Shown here one piece after another: positions 13,197 through 25,862 of a DNA stretch of 64,000 nucleotides. The notes below the pieces were generated by a model. The model saw only the letters and a list, made by a program, of their open reading frames with translations. It searched no databases and was not told the DNA's origin. How positions within the stretch are numbered: the stretch's first letter is position 1; the number at the start of each line of letters is the position of its first letter. The position numbers and the translations under genes were made by a program. This DNA is from Marisa cornuarietis (Eukaryota; Mollusca; Gastropoda; Architaenioglossa; Ampullariidae): NCBI GenBank assembly GCA_004794655.1, contig SMMW01000013.1:2812001-2876000 (forward strand). The letters are read 5' to 3'.

Positions 13197-13664
13197 ATGT
13201 TTTCAACAAGCAAAGCGACCAAGAAACTTGACGACACCTGCTACCATGGCTGCAGGAGGAATGCTCTTGGAAACATCTTTGAGGACGTTGACGTTGACGT
13301 GTTGTCTAACCTGAAACTTTTAAACGACTGTTACCAGAGAAGAGAAGAGTGTGAACGTTGTCCAGTAAAATCGCCTCACTCCCTGTGTGATGAGAAGCCA
13401 TTCTTCGCGTTCTTTCGAGAAAGTTTCCACGCCGGAAACGACGTGCGCACGACCTTGACCTCGTCATGTGCGCGCGCAGGTGGAGCAGCCGATTGCGCGG
13501 AGTCACCCAGGAGAGGTCAGCGTCAACCTGCAAAGCACGATCTTGACCAACACATCAACAAGTCCTCGACAGAGTGGCCAGCTCACATTGACGGAGCCTT
13601 CACCAGATCATCGGCAGAGATCACAACCACTGCAGCAAATGGAAGAGCTGGGACCAGATGTTGA
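13197..13664 (+). CDS. Possible 155-codon reading frame, unknown
   Basis: Open frame from ATG 13197 to TGA at 13662-13664, the longest single frame in the first 17 kb. The product would be polar, with scattered cysteines near the N-terminus and a low-complexity Ser/Thr/Ala C-terminal end. I recognise no domain, signal peptide or membrane segment. It lies between two copies of a diverged repeat, and a TATA-like motif lies about 0.4 kb upstream. It may be a small lineage-specific gene, an exon of a larger gene or a chance frame. Nothing seen rules out chance. Confidence 0.18.
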   Translation: MFSTSKATKKLDDTCYHGCRRNALGNIFEDVDVDVLSNLKLLNDCYQRREECERCPVKSPHSLCDEKPFFAFFRESFHAGNDVRTTLTSSCARAGGAADCAESPRRGQRQPAKHDLDQHINKSSTEWPAHIDGAFTRSSAEITTTAANGRAGTRC

Positions 13665-13761
13665 TTAGATCTTCCCATGGATGTTCGTGACCTCAAGGCA
13701 TTCTGGTATTTGTAGGCGTGTATCTTCAGAAGGGGATTTTATGGTAGTGGTGGTGGCGGAG

Positions 13762-13986
13762 TTTGGGATATGGGAAACAGCATCCTGTACTAAGCTGAGA
13801 TCACTGATTTGAAAACAATGCACTCTTGTATCCTTTTTAAAAGTTTGTGTATGTTTTCCTTCCAGTCTTTTCCCATGTACCGTGTTGTTCTTTCTGAGCG
13901 CTGGAGTTGAGTAATTTTGATCGAAATAGCTAGCTCCACTACGTGTAAGCAGTGGCACACACTGAAGACCACCCCTACCACACCAG
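13762..13986. repeat. Diverged direct repeat, copy 2
   Basis: Partner of 12372-12606 in the same orientation. It is followed by (CAT)n-like and (GA)n simple sequence at 13987-14080. Confidence 0.8.
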
Positions 13987-16333
13987 CACACCATCATCAC
14001 CATCACCATCACCATCAGAGAGAGAGAGAGAGAAACAGAGAGAGAGAGAGAAAAAAAAACAGAGAGAGAGAAAAAAAAAACAGGAAGAGAATCATTCAGC
14101 ATTTGGGACTTCTATCAGGAACGTGTCATTTTCTAGTTGTATCCTTCAGCAGTTTACGCGGCTCATTTTTCCGAGTTCTTTTGCCCCGTGTGTTTTTCGC
14201 ACCTGCCGGACTTGAAAAAATGGACCTACTACCACGGTGATTGTCAAATGTGACTAATTTTGCAATGTGAGATGAAACATGAATAGAACGTCTTGACGAA
14301 CTGAGCATATGGCAAGGACATTATAATAAGCCAGCGCAGTACATGTTGACACTTTGAAAACAATGAATACATCAAATGTCTCTTTATTTGTGTCATCGTT
14401 TGATGCATTGGTTAGATGTGTGCTCTTGTGGTCATCATCTGTGTCGCATATTGCTGTGCAGTTGTTTTCTTGTCCTTTGAATCCACTGTCGTCAACTGCG
14501 TTCGTCTGCGATTTGGGCAAAAGGACTTTTTTTATGACGAGTCCCCCCCAGGAACAAATTTCCTATAGCCATTAGTTGCTTGCCCTTACAAAAATAGCGG
14601 AGCAGGAGGAGTTGTTGCTAAAATTGTGTGCAGTCATTCACATCATCTGTTTCTCATTATCAATATGCTAGCCCTAACTTTAAACATCATCTTAAACTCT
14701 GAACTTAAATCAGTCAATACTCCAAATATCGTGACCTAATGTAATTTGACAGTTCCTCCTTTTTTGTAATGGCCGGCGATTTATGGCTACAGTAAATGAG
14801 TACTTCTTTTCCCGGCTTGTAGACTTATGTCTGCTGTGCTGTGGTCGTGTTTTGCTGAGCACTGGGAGCCGTTGCTGTGTGCGACAAGGTTAGACAGGCA
14901 AAGTGATAGATGCGTCGCCCCAGAGATGATAATATTATAAACTGGTTGTGCTGAAGAGTGGTGGCTTGCCAACACTTGAAGTGCCTAGGACTACAGCTGG
15001 ACAACTCCGCCAGACGTGTGAACTCATTGCACTAAGATCACGTATCGCTTATCTCTAGCGGTAAATCCTCTAAAGAATTATCTCCTGTCTATCGCAGCCT
15101 GTATGGTTTTGTTAATGGCACCTCTTCAATAATTGTTTCCCTCATGTCATCTGTCGACAGTGTCGTGTTAGATTTTTACAAGTTTCATGTATATAATGTG
15201 AACTCCAGCACTTAAATGCAGCAATACTCTGTGCTCGTGCATATTTTTGCGGACAGGATCTGCTGGTTTAATGTTTGATCCATTAAGTCCATTAGTATTC
15301 CATGTTTATCTTTGTTAGTTTGTAGTTTAGCTTTCTTGTTTTATCTGTACTTTCCTGCTAATGATGTTAGTGTTGTCTTTATAGTGTCGCAGGTGTTTAT
15401 CTGAAAAAAGAGGTTGGATAAAAAGAAAGAAAGAGAAGGGGAGAAAAGACTTGACTTGAGACTTGTTTGTTCATTGTAGACTCGCCATAACTAGAAAGAG
15501 GGAAACAATGGAGACAAATGCAAAAGCTTGCAAGAAATATCTACTAATCAAAGAGGTTGCTCTTAAAACAAAAAGTTCTCGTGACGTGCTATATCTAACC
15601 TAGAAGAGAGGTACACAATGGAAGCATACAAAGGAGGTAAGTGTAGCTACCAAATGACAAACGACTTCCACTGCTTGCTGATTACTGAGAGGTAGGGTGT
15701 CCGCCGTCACCTCCGCTGATGCGGACAGGCGTGGCCCGTTTTTTTCTTGCTTTCATCTCTCTCCTCCAGCTGTGCACTTCGTTCTGCGTGCACTTTCCTG
15801 CTGAATGTTTTTGACCGAGCTCTACTGGCATCGCCCCTCTCTCCCCCCACCCCCACACACAGACGAGATTCGTCGGTGGCTACATCCTTCACTCTACGTC
15901 ACACCCACTGCCTGAGCCACCAGTGCCACTCTCTCTGATAACGGTTAGTTCTGTGGTTCCACCGTCTGCGTGCGTGCCAGATGATCTTCTCGGGTCGCTT
16001 CAAGATGAAAGCAAATTTTTTCCTACTAAATCAACTAACCAACCAACCTTCACCTTTGAGTCACTCCCTGTCTGTACATGCTAGCATCCTTGATGTAATG
16101 AATGGTCTTGCTCTCAGTGCTGACATTAACTGTGCCAACAGCTACATATTGCAACCTAACAAAAAGAAATAACTAATCTAATTTATATCTACAACGATGG
16201 TGATAATTTTTCAAAAGGAATGTAATACAAGTATCTAACAATCTGTCTTTAAATAATTTCTTGCACCTTATGTTTGTGCGAAAACATTCACTTATACAAA
16301 AGGAATATGCACAGAAACCTTTCATACTTACGC

Positions 16334-16334
<1 letters not shown>

Positions 16335-16414
<80 letters not shown>
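16335..16414. repeat. (GACA)n microsatellite
   Basis: Twenty uninterrupted tetranucleotide units (80 bp). Confidence 0.97.
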
Positions 16415-16943
16415 ATGGCTTTTAAACTCGCATACTTGAATAGTCCTTGTTTTAGTGTCTCTAGCCACATCAAATCCCTTAACAAACCTCAACAAATCTT
16501 TTAATCATTGACATCATACGATCAATGTTTTAACTGATTCTCACATCAATGTTTACTATGCAATAAGTGAAAACAAATAAATGAATGCAAAAAGAAATTT
16601 AAAAAGTATTAAGTTTTATTTATGCCTCCGAGATTTTGGTGTTCAGCGTTGCAAATATTAAAATATTTTGTTACTAAATTTGTAGATTAATTACTTATGC
16701 TTTTAACATACATTTATAACAGAAATTATGACCTCTGTTGTCAACACTTTTTCATCATCACTATTAATACTGTCTCGTGGACAAAGAGCTAACTTGTGGC
16801 AAAGGTACGCTGACAGCTAATCGTTTGCCTCCTGTAGGAAGCTTGATTAATATAGTAATAATGTCAGCATCAGCTCACACTAGAACATGCATGCACACAT
16901 GCATAACTTACTTATGTATATATGGACACAAAATTAAGTACGT

Positions 16944-16975
<32 letters not shown>

Positions 16976-17028
16976 GGGTGCGCGCGCTTGCACGTACACC
17001 ACTCACTCAGACATTTCAATGTGTATAA

Positions 17029-17030
<2 letters not shown>

Positions 17031-17105
<75 letters not shown>
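17031..17105. repeat. (CA)n microsatellite
   Basis: About 37 uninterrupted CA units. Confidence 0.97.
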
Positions 17106-17108
<3 letters not shown>

Positions 17109-17904
17109 CTCGCTTAGATATCTCCATGTGTATATTAACAGACGCACACACAAGTACGCTCTTCCACGCCTCCACAACGCCACTGATTTGAGTTCTCTAG
17201 TGACTTCTGTTCTCTGAGTCCAGTTAAATCGGAGGGAAGCACAAAAGCGGGGCACAACAAACGCGGTTTGCTTCATCATTAGCAGGCGACTGTATTAGTG
17301 ATTAGGGCACCCAGAGGAACATCTGCCACTGTCAAACACTGTGGCCTGGACACCAGCTTCGGGTCTGATCGATGGCTCTCTATCGTCAGCCTGCGACAAC
17401 CACAAAAGAGTCGTTCAAAAGAGCTGAGGGGAAGCAGCAAGATTGATGAGAGGGAGATGAAGGTCGCCAGGAAAGGCCAGGTAGGAGCCGGGAGGGGTAG
17501 GAGAGGGGGCGGGAGCAGCTTCCTGTCATGCAGATGAAGTCTGGAAAGGCGACATCACTGACTCTGCCAAGTTTCACCTGCAGGGAGTTGCTTGACGTCA
17601 TATCCTATTAAACTATGACCTTTTGTCTGAAATGGAGGCGAAGTGGCATTGAAAACAATTGGAATATTTAACTTATTTTATTTTTAAAAATTCCTCCCCA
17701 CCACACATATCAAATAGAGCAAGAGAGAGAGAGAGAGAGAGAGTAATCGCGAATTTCTAGAAGCAAACTGGCCCTTCGCATAAAGAATCACCTTAGTGGT
17801 TAGTGTGGCTTTCATGTATGTTTAAGATGCAGATACATATCACTGTTATCGATACTGACACAGTCGTAACGTTCACTTGCTCGTCCACTACGAATCTGTT
17901 TAAT

Positions 17905-19349
17905 CTCTTATTAAAGTAACAACAGACATATTATCTGCTCTTGACAGTGGTGATGTCTCTCCATTAACCCTACTGGACCTGTCTGCTGCATTTGACACTA
18001 TAGACCACTCTCTGCTTCTTCACAGACTCCACATCCTCTACGGGATTTCTGGACCTGTCCTCTCGTGGTTCAACTCCTATCTCACTGATAGGACCCAGAC
18101 TGTGTTAGTTGACGGTCAGATATCTCGCCCTGCTTCACTTTTCTGTGGCGTTCCTCAAGGCTCAGTACTTGGCCCAGTTCTGTTCATCCTGTATACTAAG
18201 CCACTTTCATCATGCATCCAGTCCCACCAGGTTTCTCATCAGTCCTACGCAGACGACACGCAGCTTTACTGTTCCACTCCACCGTCTGAGTCTCACTCTG
18301 TTATTAGCTCTCTAGAAGCTTGTATCAGTGATGTCAAGGGCTGGATGGTAAAAAACAAGCTTAAACTAAATGATGATAAAACGGAAGCCCTCTTGTGCCA
18401 TAGAAGAAGACATCAACCTTCACTAGTCAGTCTGCCCAATCAAATCAAGGTGGGCGACAGCAACATCACCTTCACATCATCCGTTAGGAATCTGGGATTT
18501 ATTGTCACCGCAGACATGACCCTTGATAAACATGTTACAGCTGTCTGTCAGTCTGCCTACTATGAGCTCCGTAAGATCAGTGCCATCCGTCATTTTCTCT
18601 CCACACGTGCCACCAACACTCTTGTCTGTGCGTTTGTTCTTTCTCGACTTGACTACTGCAACTCCTTGCTGGCAGGCTGCCCTGACTACCTCATTCAGAG
18701 ACTCCAGAGAGTACAGAACTCCGCTGCGCGTCTGGTACTTAGAGCAAGGAAACGGGACCATGTCACTCCTCTCCTTCGTTTCCTACACTGGCTACCCATC
18801 CGTTCTCGCATCCAGTACAAACTGTCTGTGCTGTGTTTTAATTTCTCTGCTGGCTCCTGTCCTGACTATTTCTCTGAACTTCTCATCCCTTACTCTCCGG
18901 CCAGACAATTACGCTCTTCGTCTGACGACCGTATCCTAACTGTTCCTGTCACCAGAACAACAACCTATGGTCACAGGACTTTTGGTTACTGTGCTGCAAA
19001 ACAATGGAACTCTCTTCCTTTCCATATCCGCCACCTTCCTACAATTGAATCCTTCAAATCTGCACTGAAAACGCACCTCTTCCTTGAGCATTACTCCTAA
19101 CACAGTCCACAATGATAGTCCTTACCTTCCCCCTTCCCTCTTGCTACTTTACCCTTCACTATTTTTCTCTGTTCCTGTTACCTGATGCCTTTGCTATCTG
19201 TTTCGTCGTCAGTACTGTCGTTTTCTTTCGTCCCCTGTGTTCTGTATCTACTTGTCCACGTCTCTTCCCCATTTTAAGCGCTAAGAGCATGCTCTCTATG
19301 AGTGTGAATATGCGCTATAAAAAATCTTCATTATTATTATTATTATCTC
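17905..19349 (+). mobile_element. 5'-truncated CR1/L2-like LINE
   Basis: Seen: the open part of a reverse transcriptase frame runs from about 17910 to TAA at 19098-19100. It contains the RT palm motif LDLSAAFDTIDH, the GVPQGSVLGP motif, the catalytic box SYADDTQLY, and a jockey-clade thumb/C-terminal region ending in KSALKTHLFLEHYS. About 250 bases of 3' UTR follow, ending in GCGCTATAAAAAATC and an (ATT)n tail at 19330-19349. Known: CR1/L2-group elements end in short microsatellite tails and copies are usually 5'-truncated by incomplete reverse transcription. The endonuclease and N-terminal RT part are missing. The remaining frame has no internal stop, so this insertion is fairly young. It has no gene partner. 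Confidence 0.9.
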
Positions 19350-21335
19350 AATACAGCAACAGTTCATAGGTCACTTCCGCCATCCTGAGCTCACTTGCTG
19401 CACTTAGCACAGCTCTATGCTAAGTCTTCAGCAACGACCTGATGCGGGCAGCAGGCATGACTGCCACATATTCAATAATTTTATGCCACCAATATGTGAG
19501 CGAAAAGGGACGAAGCTCAAAATTTAACTCAGAGAATCGGGTTTTTTTCCAATAGATATGCGGGATCAGGAAGAGGTCCAATGGAAAATTTGAATTTTTC
19601 ATCGTCCCATTTTGTTGAAAAAGCGGCACGAACAAACATGTCAACACTGCTGATGGTTGTGAACGAAGTTTTAGAGCTTGAGACAAAGGCTGTTCCCCTC
19701 AGGAGAATAGGAGAACTCTAACGATAAAGATTTTTGCGATTCACCTCTCGTTAATAATCTCGATAATCGTTTGCCAGAACAAAATAATTTATATATTGTG
19801 TGGTTACAAAGTTCAGTCCGCAGGGGGCTGAACAGTACAAAAAAAGAGACACGTGCAGTTGCTCAAAACAGATCATGGAAACAACATAGTTTCAGGATAA
19901 ATACCAAAAACGACGATTCGAAGTAAGTTTATTTCATGTGACTCCTCCTATATAATATTCAGTGATTTCTAAACTCGTCAGCACGACATTTGCAAGGCTT
20001 CATAGGATTCACATCCAGAGACCATTTAGTGACATTGTACAGTGGCATTTTTCACCTTTTGTCGCCTGTTTCACAGACTTGCTTTTCGTCATTTTGAGTG
20101 ATGTTTGTTCAATTTTACATGTTGTGTGACCATTAGAATCCACTGTAACTGAAATAGATAACCTAGAGATCATACTGTGTTACAATGTGCCAACAACTTT
20201 TTTCGATATCCCGTTGGATATATATATATTTCCTTTTGGAGGTTACAAGAAAGTGCCATCGTCTCATGGACTGAAGCAGGAACAGTATTTCTGCATACTT
20301 TGACTTTTGATTATAATGCTATCGTGATTTGTCTTCCTATCGTATTTATAGCATATTTATTTTTATGTTTTTTAATTTTTTAAAAATTATTTAAGTTTTT
20401 GCGTGTTTGGGTACTAAAATGAAGGTCAAGGTCCAGCGGTCGGAAACAGACAAATATGGGCAAACGTTTGACCAAGTCTGCCAAAGGTTTTCAGTGACGG
20501 TTTTATAAAAGCTTTTCCAAACTTAATCAAACGGGCACACGTTCGCTCGTATTTGCCTGGTTATGAATGACCTTTACATACGGAAAATTCCTTAGCCATG
20601 GCAACTCCATGATTTGCTATGATTAGCTGCTGCAAAATATCCCGTAAGAAATAATGAAACATTCCTGCGTTTCTGTCTTCGGTAAACGGAACAGGCGAAC
20701 TTTTGTAAGAAAGGTATGCACTCAGCAGACATGCCATATTAGTGTTCGCTAAAGGGAAAGGCTCCTTTGAAAAAGCGACTTCCCTTTGTGACATGATCTC
20801 GAGTTTCTTGTGAGCTTTGTGGCGTCCTCTGTCGTGCTTTTATTGAATTGTCTTAACCCCGAGTTACAGGTTTGGAATTTTATGTAAAACGGTAAGCCCC
20901 AAGGTTTGACCTGATTTGACTACAGCAGCAGCATCCTTCGGGTAGGCTTCTTCTGTCATCCAATGCCAGAGTTTTCTTTCTTCGGGTGGGAATAGGGTGA
21001 TAGCCAACTCTAAGAGATTAATCATGCCATTCTAGTCAAATTCTGATCATGTAACTGTGCCTTTAGTGTTTTGATTTTTTGCTAAATGGGACGTTCACTA
21101 AATCAGACAGTTTATTGAGCGTATACAATGCTATCATACGGGTGTGGTTTGTTTGCGTGGCCTTTCCTGAAGAGCAAAGTAAACCGACGTAAAGCATCTC
21201 ATGTCAGAATCCTTTGTGTTTCTTAAGCTCTAGCAGGTAAGCTGGATGAAGACAGAATCAGAAGTATCGGCAACGTGCGGCTAACTCTTCTACGATCTCT
21301 GCGCTTCTTGCACACATCGTATGAATAATAATAAT

Positions 21336-21403
<68 letters not shown>

Positions 21404-23685
21404 CACACGCCTGTAAATTACGCGCATCGACGTCCACGCAAACTTCATTGTGTAATAACACACACACACACACACACACATGCCCGCCTGCTTTTGCAGA
21501 GTCGACATAACTGCTAATAGATTAAATACACAGTTTACCTCCGCACTTCCCCATCACTTTGCCATTTACAATATCCACCTACGTAGCTGCGCCTCCCTTG
21601 AACCAACAACGAATCTTTCAGGTCCCTGAATTTACCTTGAGCATCACTAGCAGACGCACATTTTACCGAGGAGAACACGGAGAAATTTTGTTTAAACACA
21701 GAGGAAACACATTAATCAGGTAGATGCTTCGAGGGATAATTTTTTTTTTTTTTTGCTTCCCGCTTAGTTTTTTTTCCCCTCCAACGTTTTCTTCCCGAAA
21801 GGATAGCCGTAAGTGTTGGGGTGGAGGGGAAACGGGGCGCGCAAAACAACAAAGCAACAAGTTTCTTACTTTCCATGACCTTTCCAGTTCCAAAGCCATC
21901 AATCAAGGTTGAGGCTTTTAAAGGTGAAAGTTTCTTGGTGCAGATGGCAAAAGATGTAATTATTTAATGGTGGAGCTAACTGCGGTATCTTCGCTGCTCG
22001 TGGTCATTCTTCAAGCTTATTTTTTTCCCGGCAGTAACTTTTCAGATGTTTACAGCCTCTCACTTTAAACAGATCTACAATCTCTGCGATTCTTATGATT
22101 AATGTTTGCAGAACATTTCCATTGCGAGACTGGATGCTACGAAAATGAGGCGTGTAAGAGTAGGAGGGAAGATTATGACCTCCACTCGTGTGTAGCAGGC
22201 TAAACATTCATGGGGAATCACTTCAAACGTAAGACCACAGAGCAGGGAAAGCGATACAGATAAGTCTCGAAAACAAACTGTACAACACAACACTTCAGCG
22301 TATACATGCGTCTTGCAGGGTGATTCTTATTAGGAATAAGTAGAAACCCTATTCTTTCTCATAGTTACTTTTTTCTTTAAGGAAGCGCCAGAATGCAAAC
22401 ATTGAATCCATGATTTTTTACACCCCAATCAACGACCAGCTTATTGCGGAACTTCCTCTCTCACGCAGATCCTGGCACGTAAAAGAGCGCCCCCGCCCCC
22501 AAGCGTGCAGTTAATAACTAGGTGGCATCAACACCAACGTTATGTCACAACAACTCAAGGGCAACAGTGCTTATAAGAAACAATGACCATGACTCATCAA
22601 TCTGCCTCACGATAGAATAAAAGATCACGTCAGAGGGGGGGGGGAACTCACCCTGGACCTCGATCTCATTAATAACAAGCCACTGTCTCATACCGCAGGC
22701 GTGCACAAAAAGGGGATGGCCGACGGACAATCGATTGCGCCCACACAATTGGCGGCATTTTTATTCATTCGTTTTTTGTGTTTCATTCCCTATTATCCAT
22801 GTACTATGGTATTTAACCCGTACTCCTCCGCTTCTCTTACCACAATCACGGCGCCTTTTGTCCGCGCAGTACTTTTTACATCAGAGACATATAGTCCTTC
22901 CCACTTTACCCCTCTCCTGCTTCGCTCGACCACCTCGACCAAGTTTTATCTTGAGGAATGTTTTGTCTTTGTCTAGATTAGTGAAAGTCTGATTAAAGAC
23001 GTTGCAACTAGTTTTTTTTTATTTCAACTAAGTTTTAAATTGCAAGTTTTTTTCCGCTCATTGCTGTTGGCTTGACATTTTTTAGAAAACCAAACGCTCC
23101 CGGCCCGTTTTTTTGTCACCACTTTTGCAACATTTGCAACTTTCAACCTGATACTCAGTGTTAGATCTAGGCTTTCTCATTTGCTTTATCCAACGATTCT
23201 GGAGACCGGTGTCCTTTATTCCTCCAGGAATACCATTTTTTTTAATACCAGCGTGTGTTCACATGAATTATGTGTCATAATGAACATGACACTTGTATCA
23301 ACATAACCATACCATGCATTTCGGCAACTTTTACCTCATTCTTCACCAATTTTTTTCCATAAGCGATGCGACCGCTTGTCCTGGGGTTAATGGTTAACCC
23401 TCTTACTAAGACACTAAACATCGTGCGAAACGCTTGCGAGTTGACATTTTAAACATTTGGCAAGATGTGAAACTTCCTTGCCCAGTAGTTATCCAAGGGA
23501 AGTAATTAAGAAGGCGACGCTTTCCATCTTTTTTTCATCTAGCATAATGCTCAGGCCATAAGCACCTAGATCAGCGCAGGCTGCTGCAAGATGTCAAGTA
23601 CCCACACCATCAATTCCTCTGCCATCTTCACAAAAATTCAGACGTTTCTCATAGGCGTCGCCTGTCATTCTTATCAACCTTTTAT
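19350..23685. other. Gene-less spacer
   Basis: No recognisable exon or RNA gene. It contains (AAT)n/(CAT)n at 21324-21402, (CA)n at 21459-21480 and several homopolymer T or A runs. Confidence 0.5.
21324..21402. repeat. (AAT)n then (CAT)n microsatellite
   Basis: Five AAT-type units pass directly into about 21 CAT units. Confidence 0.95.
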
Positions 23686-23689
23686 CAGA

Positions 23690-24235
23690 GGTCAGTGGCG
23701 CACTGCCTACAGCGCCCGTAAGAATCTGGTGTCAAAGAATCCCAGACACTTAATCCCCTAGACATTTAATCCCCAGACACTTAATCCTCAAAATGAAATT
23801 TCAACTCAAGAAATTATGAAGTGAATAAAAAAATTAATTATGAAGTAAATGGAATATTTAATTCAAATAATTATTTTCATGTAAATATCAAAATGTTTGA
23901 TAATTAAAATAATACTTAACTTCAACATTTATAACATTGGGGGCATTTTCGAGGATTAAGTGTCGGGGATGAAGTGTCTGGGGATTAAGTGTCCGGTCAC
24001 GGTGTCAAAGGTTCGTATCTTGGCTACAACATAACTCTAAATGTGACACTTTTTTTTTTTTAAGGGCTGACCATTGGTGGTATTCTCCACCATGTGTGCG
24101 TGTGAGAATGAGTGGCTATGATGTGAGTGATGGTGAATGAATTGATACTGATGTGTGCTCATACAACTTCATGTAAGCGCTGAGAATCTGCTCATTGTGG
24201 TGGGATAAAACACTCTATAAACATATATAACATGA
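23690..24235 (+). repeat. tRNA-derived SINE (family C), split by a MITE
   Basis: Seen: a head with GTGGCGCACTGCCTACAGCG and, beyond the inserted element, a B-box-like GGTTCGTATC at 24010-24019. A body follows and ends in AAGCGCTGAGAATCTGC and TGTGGTGGGATAAAACAC. With the insertion at 23739-24000 and one copy of GGTGTCAAAG removed, head and B box sit at normal tRNA spacing. Boundaries are approximate. Confidence 0.6.
23739..24000. mobile_element. MITE with 10-bp target duplication
   Basis: Seen: GGTGTCAAAG stands directly on both sides (23729-23738 and 24001-24010). The ends are inverted repeats of about 50 bp, each built from three near-copies of GGGGATTAAGTGTCT. The AT-rich centre has no reading frame. 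A 9-11 bp duplication is typical of Mutator-like elements, so a non-autonomous MULE is the best guess. The superfamily call is inference. Confidence 0.75.
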
Positions 24236-24239
24236 AAAA

Positions 24240-25660
24240 TGCATGGCTATAAAACATGCTGTAAATCTGAAATAAGCAGACGTCTATTGTCTTTTCATTT
24301 ATTCTCTTTCTTTCCAATGCTGATCGAGAATACGGCTTAAATGCTCTGACTTGTCAAAGCCTTGGACCGAATCTTAGCTAACATAAAGAGAAAGTGAATA
24401 AGTGAATATATATCAGTGGCAAAATTCAGATTAACAATTTCAACCCTTTTTAAGCCCATATTGCTAGAACCAGTTTTCCTGACATTTTTGGTATTAATTT
24501 CCCACCAAGCAGCCAAGACCTATACAGTCTAAATAGAACAGCCCCTGCAGTCTTTCCAGTAAACGACAGACCTCTGTCAATCCTGAGTGTTAGAACAAAA
24601 TTAAACATGTTTCTAAACTTTTTATATACTTTAAACAAGATCATTCACATTTAACAAAATTACTTAACATTTATGCAGAACCAAACACAATGCAGCTTAG
24701 GAAATGCTCTTTGAAACTGTGAATTATGGTTAATTTTGTAGATTTATAGTTGTGCATGCAACACTTTCTACAAAAAAAATATATAAAATGTTGCGATATC
24801 AGAGGATCTCGATTACACTGCAAGTTCTACTTCAATTGTGCTCAACCCATGAACAGGAAACTAAGACGACTATCCACATAAAAGATAAGTTAAATCTCTT
24901 TCTCGTTTACATGGTAAACTTAAGTTAACTTTACAAAGGAAATTGTAAAGTCAGCCTGCAATTTGTTGGGATTGCAAGAACTAGGGAATTTTCATGGCAA
25001 AAGTAGATGCTATTAAATAACAGTTCATCAAGGAAAACCTTGTCTTCCAGGGCTTTTGTTACAGGTTAGTTCTGAGACATTTGCAAATTGCAACTGTTCT
25101 GGTAAACTAGATACAGAGCTTTCTCGTGACATTCTCACAAAGAAACACCACACCTGCAATCCTCAGGACAAATCATTCTTTTAGGACGCATATAACGCTG
25201 CCAATACACCATTATCGAAAGCCTCGTTCAATTCCAAATCTAGATTCCACATTCTAACCACTGAGGTATCCATCTTCAGGGTGAGGTAGGGGGGAAGAAC
25301 ACTACAAACTCTGAACAAAACTTGCCAACAGATCTTTCTGGAATTAACTTATGGTAATTACGAAAACTCTTTCCTCCAAAGAGCTAGCTTAAGATCTTAT
25401 TTTTAAATGGAAGGAATATACTGTAAATACACAAAACTGGACTTTTGCCCCTATTTCTTAAAATTAAAAAAGGTGTGTGTGTATAGGCACGACTATCTTT
25501 TTCTGAAATCAATTTTTTATTTTGAGACTTTTCTGTTATGTTGACAAATCTGGGAAGATAAAACATCTTTGACTATTACATTACTGAATTACATATCCAT
25601 GTGTTTTAAATGTTATTTCTATTCTCTACAAACACGAATACATGACAACAACAAAATTCA
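24240..25660. other. Gene-less spacer before SNRPG 3' end
   Basis: AT-rich sequence with no recognised exon, RNA gene or repeat. Confidence 0.5.
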
Positions 25661-25669
25661 AGGAGACTC

Positions 25670-25675
25670 TTTATT
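25670..25675 (-). terminator. SNRPG: Polyadenylation signal of SNRPG
   Basis: AATAAA on the minus strand about 190 bases after the SNRPG stop codon. It is the first canonical hexamer found after the coding end. Confidence 0.6.
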
Positions 25676-25862
25676 TACAAAGATAAATGTTAAATGCTGC
25701 CAACACGTTTAATACTCACTCTGGACACCAAACATGTTTCTTTTACAGTTTCACACACATTTCATACATCCATGAAAATGAAGGCTCTCTGCCAAAGCAG
25801 GTAGGTGATAACATACACAGTGAGAAAATCAAATGATGGAAAATGATTTTTAAGTGGCTGCA

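Larger units (their letters stand above)
14080..17900. other. Gene-less stretch with long microsatellites
   Basis: No recognised exon. It holds (GACA)n at 16335-16414, (CT)n at about 16944-16962, (CA)n at 17031-17105 and (GA)n at 17721-17742. A donor-like CAG|GTAGGA near 17481 follows a short open stretch but has no other support. Confidence 0.5.

Noticed and set aside
16274..16504. DRQTDRQT-repeat protein
   Set aside because: Translation of the (GACA)n tract only.
16912..17191. Cys/Val and Thr/His repeat frames
   Set aside because: Translations of the (CA)n microsatellite on both strands.
18477..18939. Frames overlapping the LINE reverse transcriptase
   Set aside because: Antisense and out-of-frame shadows of the RT coding sequence.
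21223..21479. Long Asp- or Met-repeat proteins on the minus strand
   Set aside because: They are translations of the (CAT)n microsatellite, with no protein-like sequence around it.
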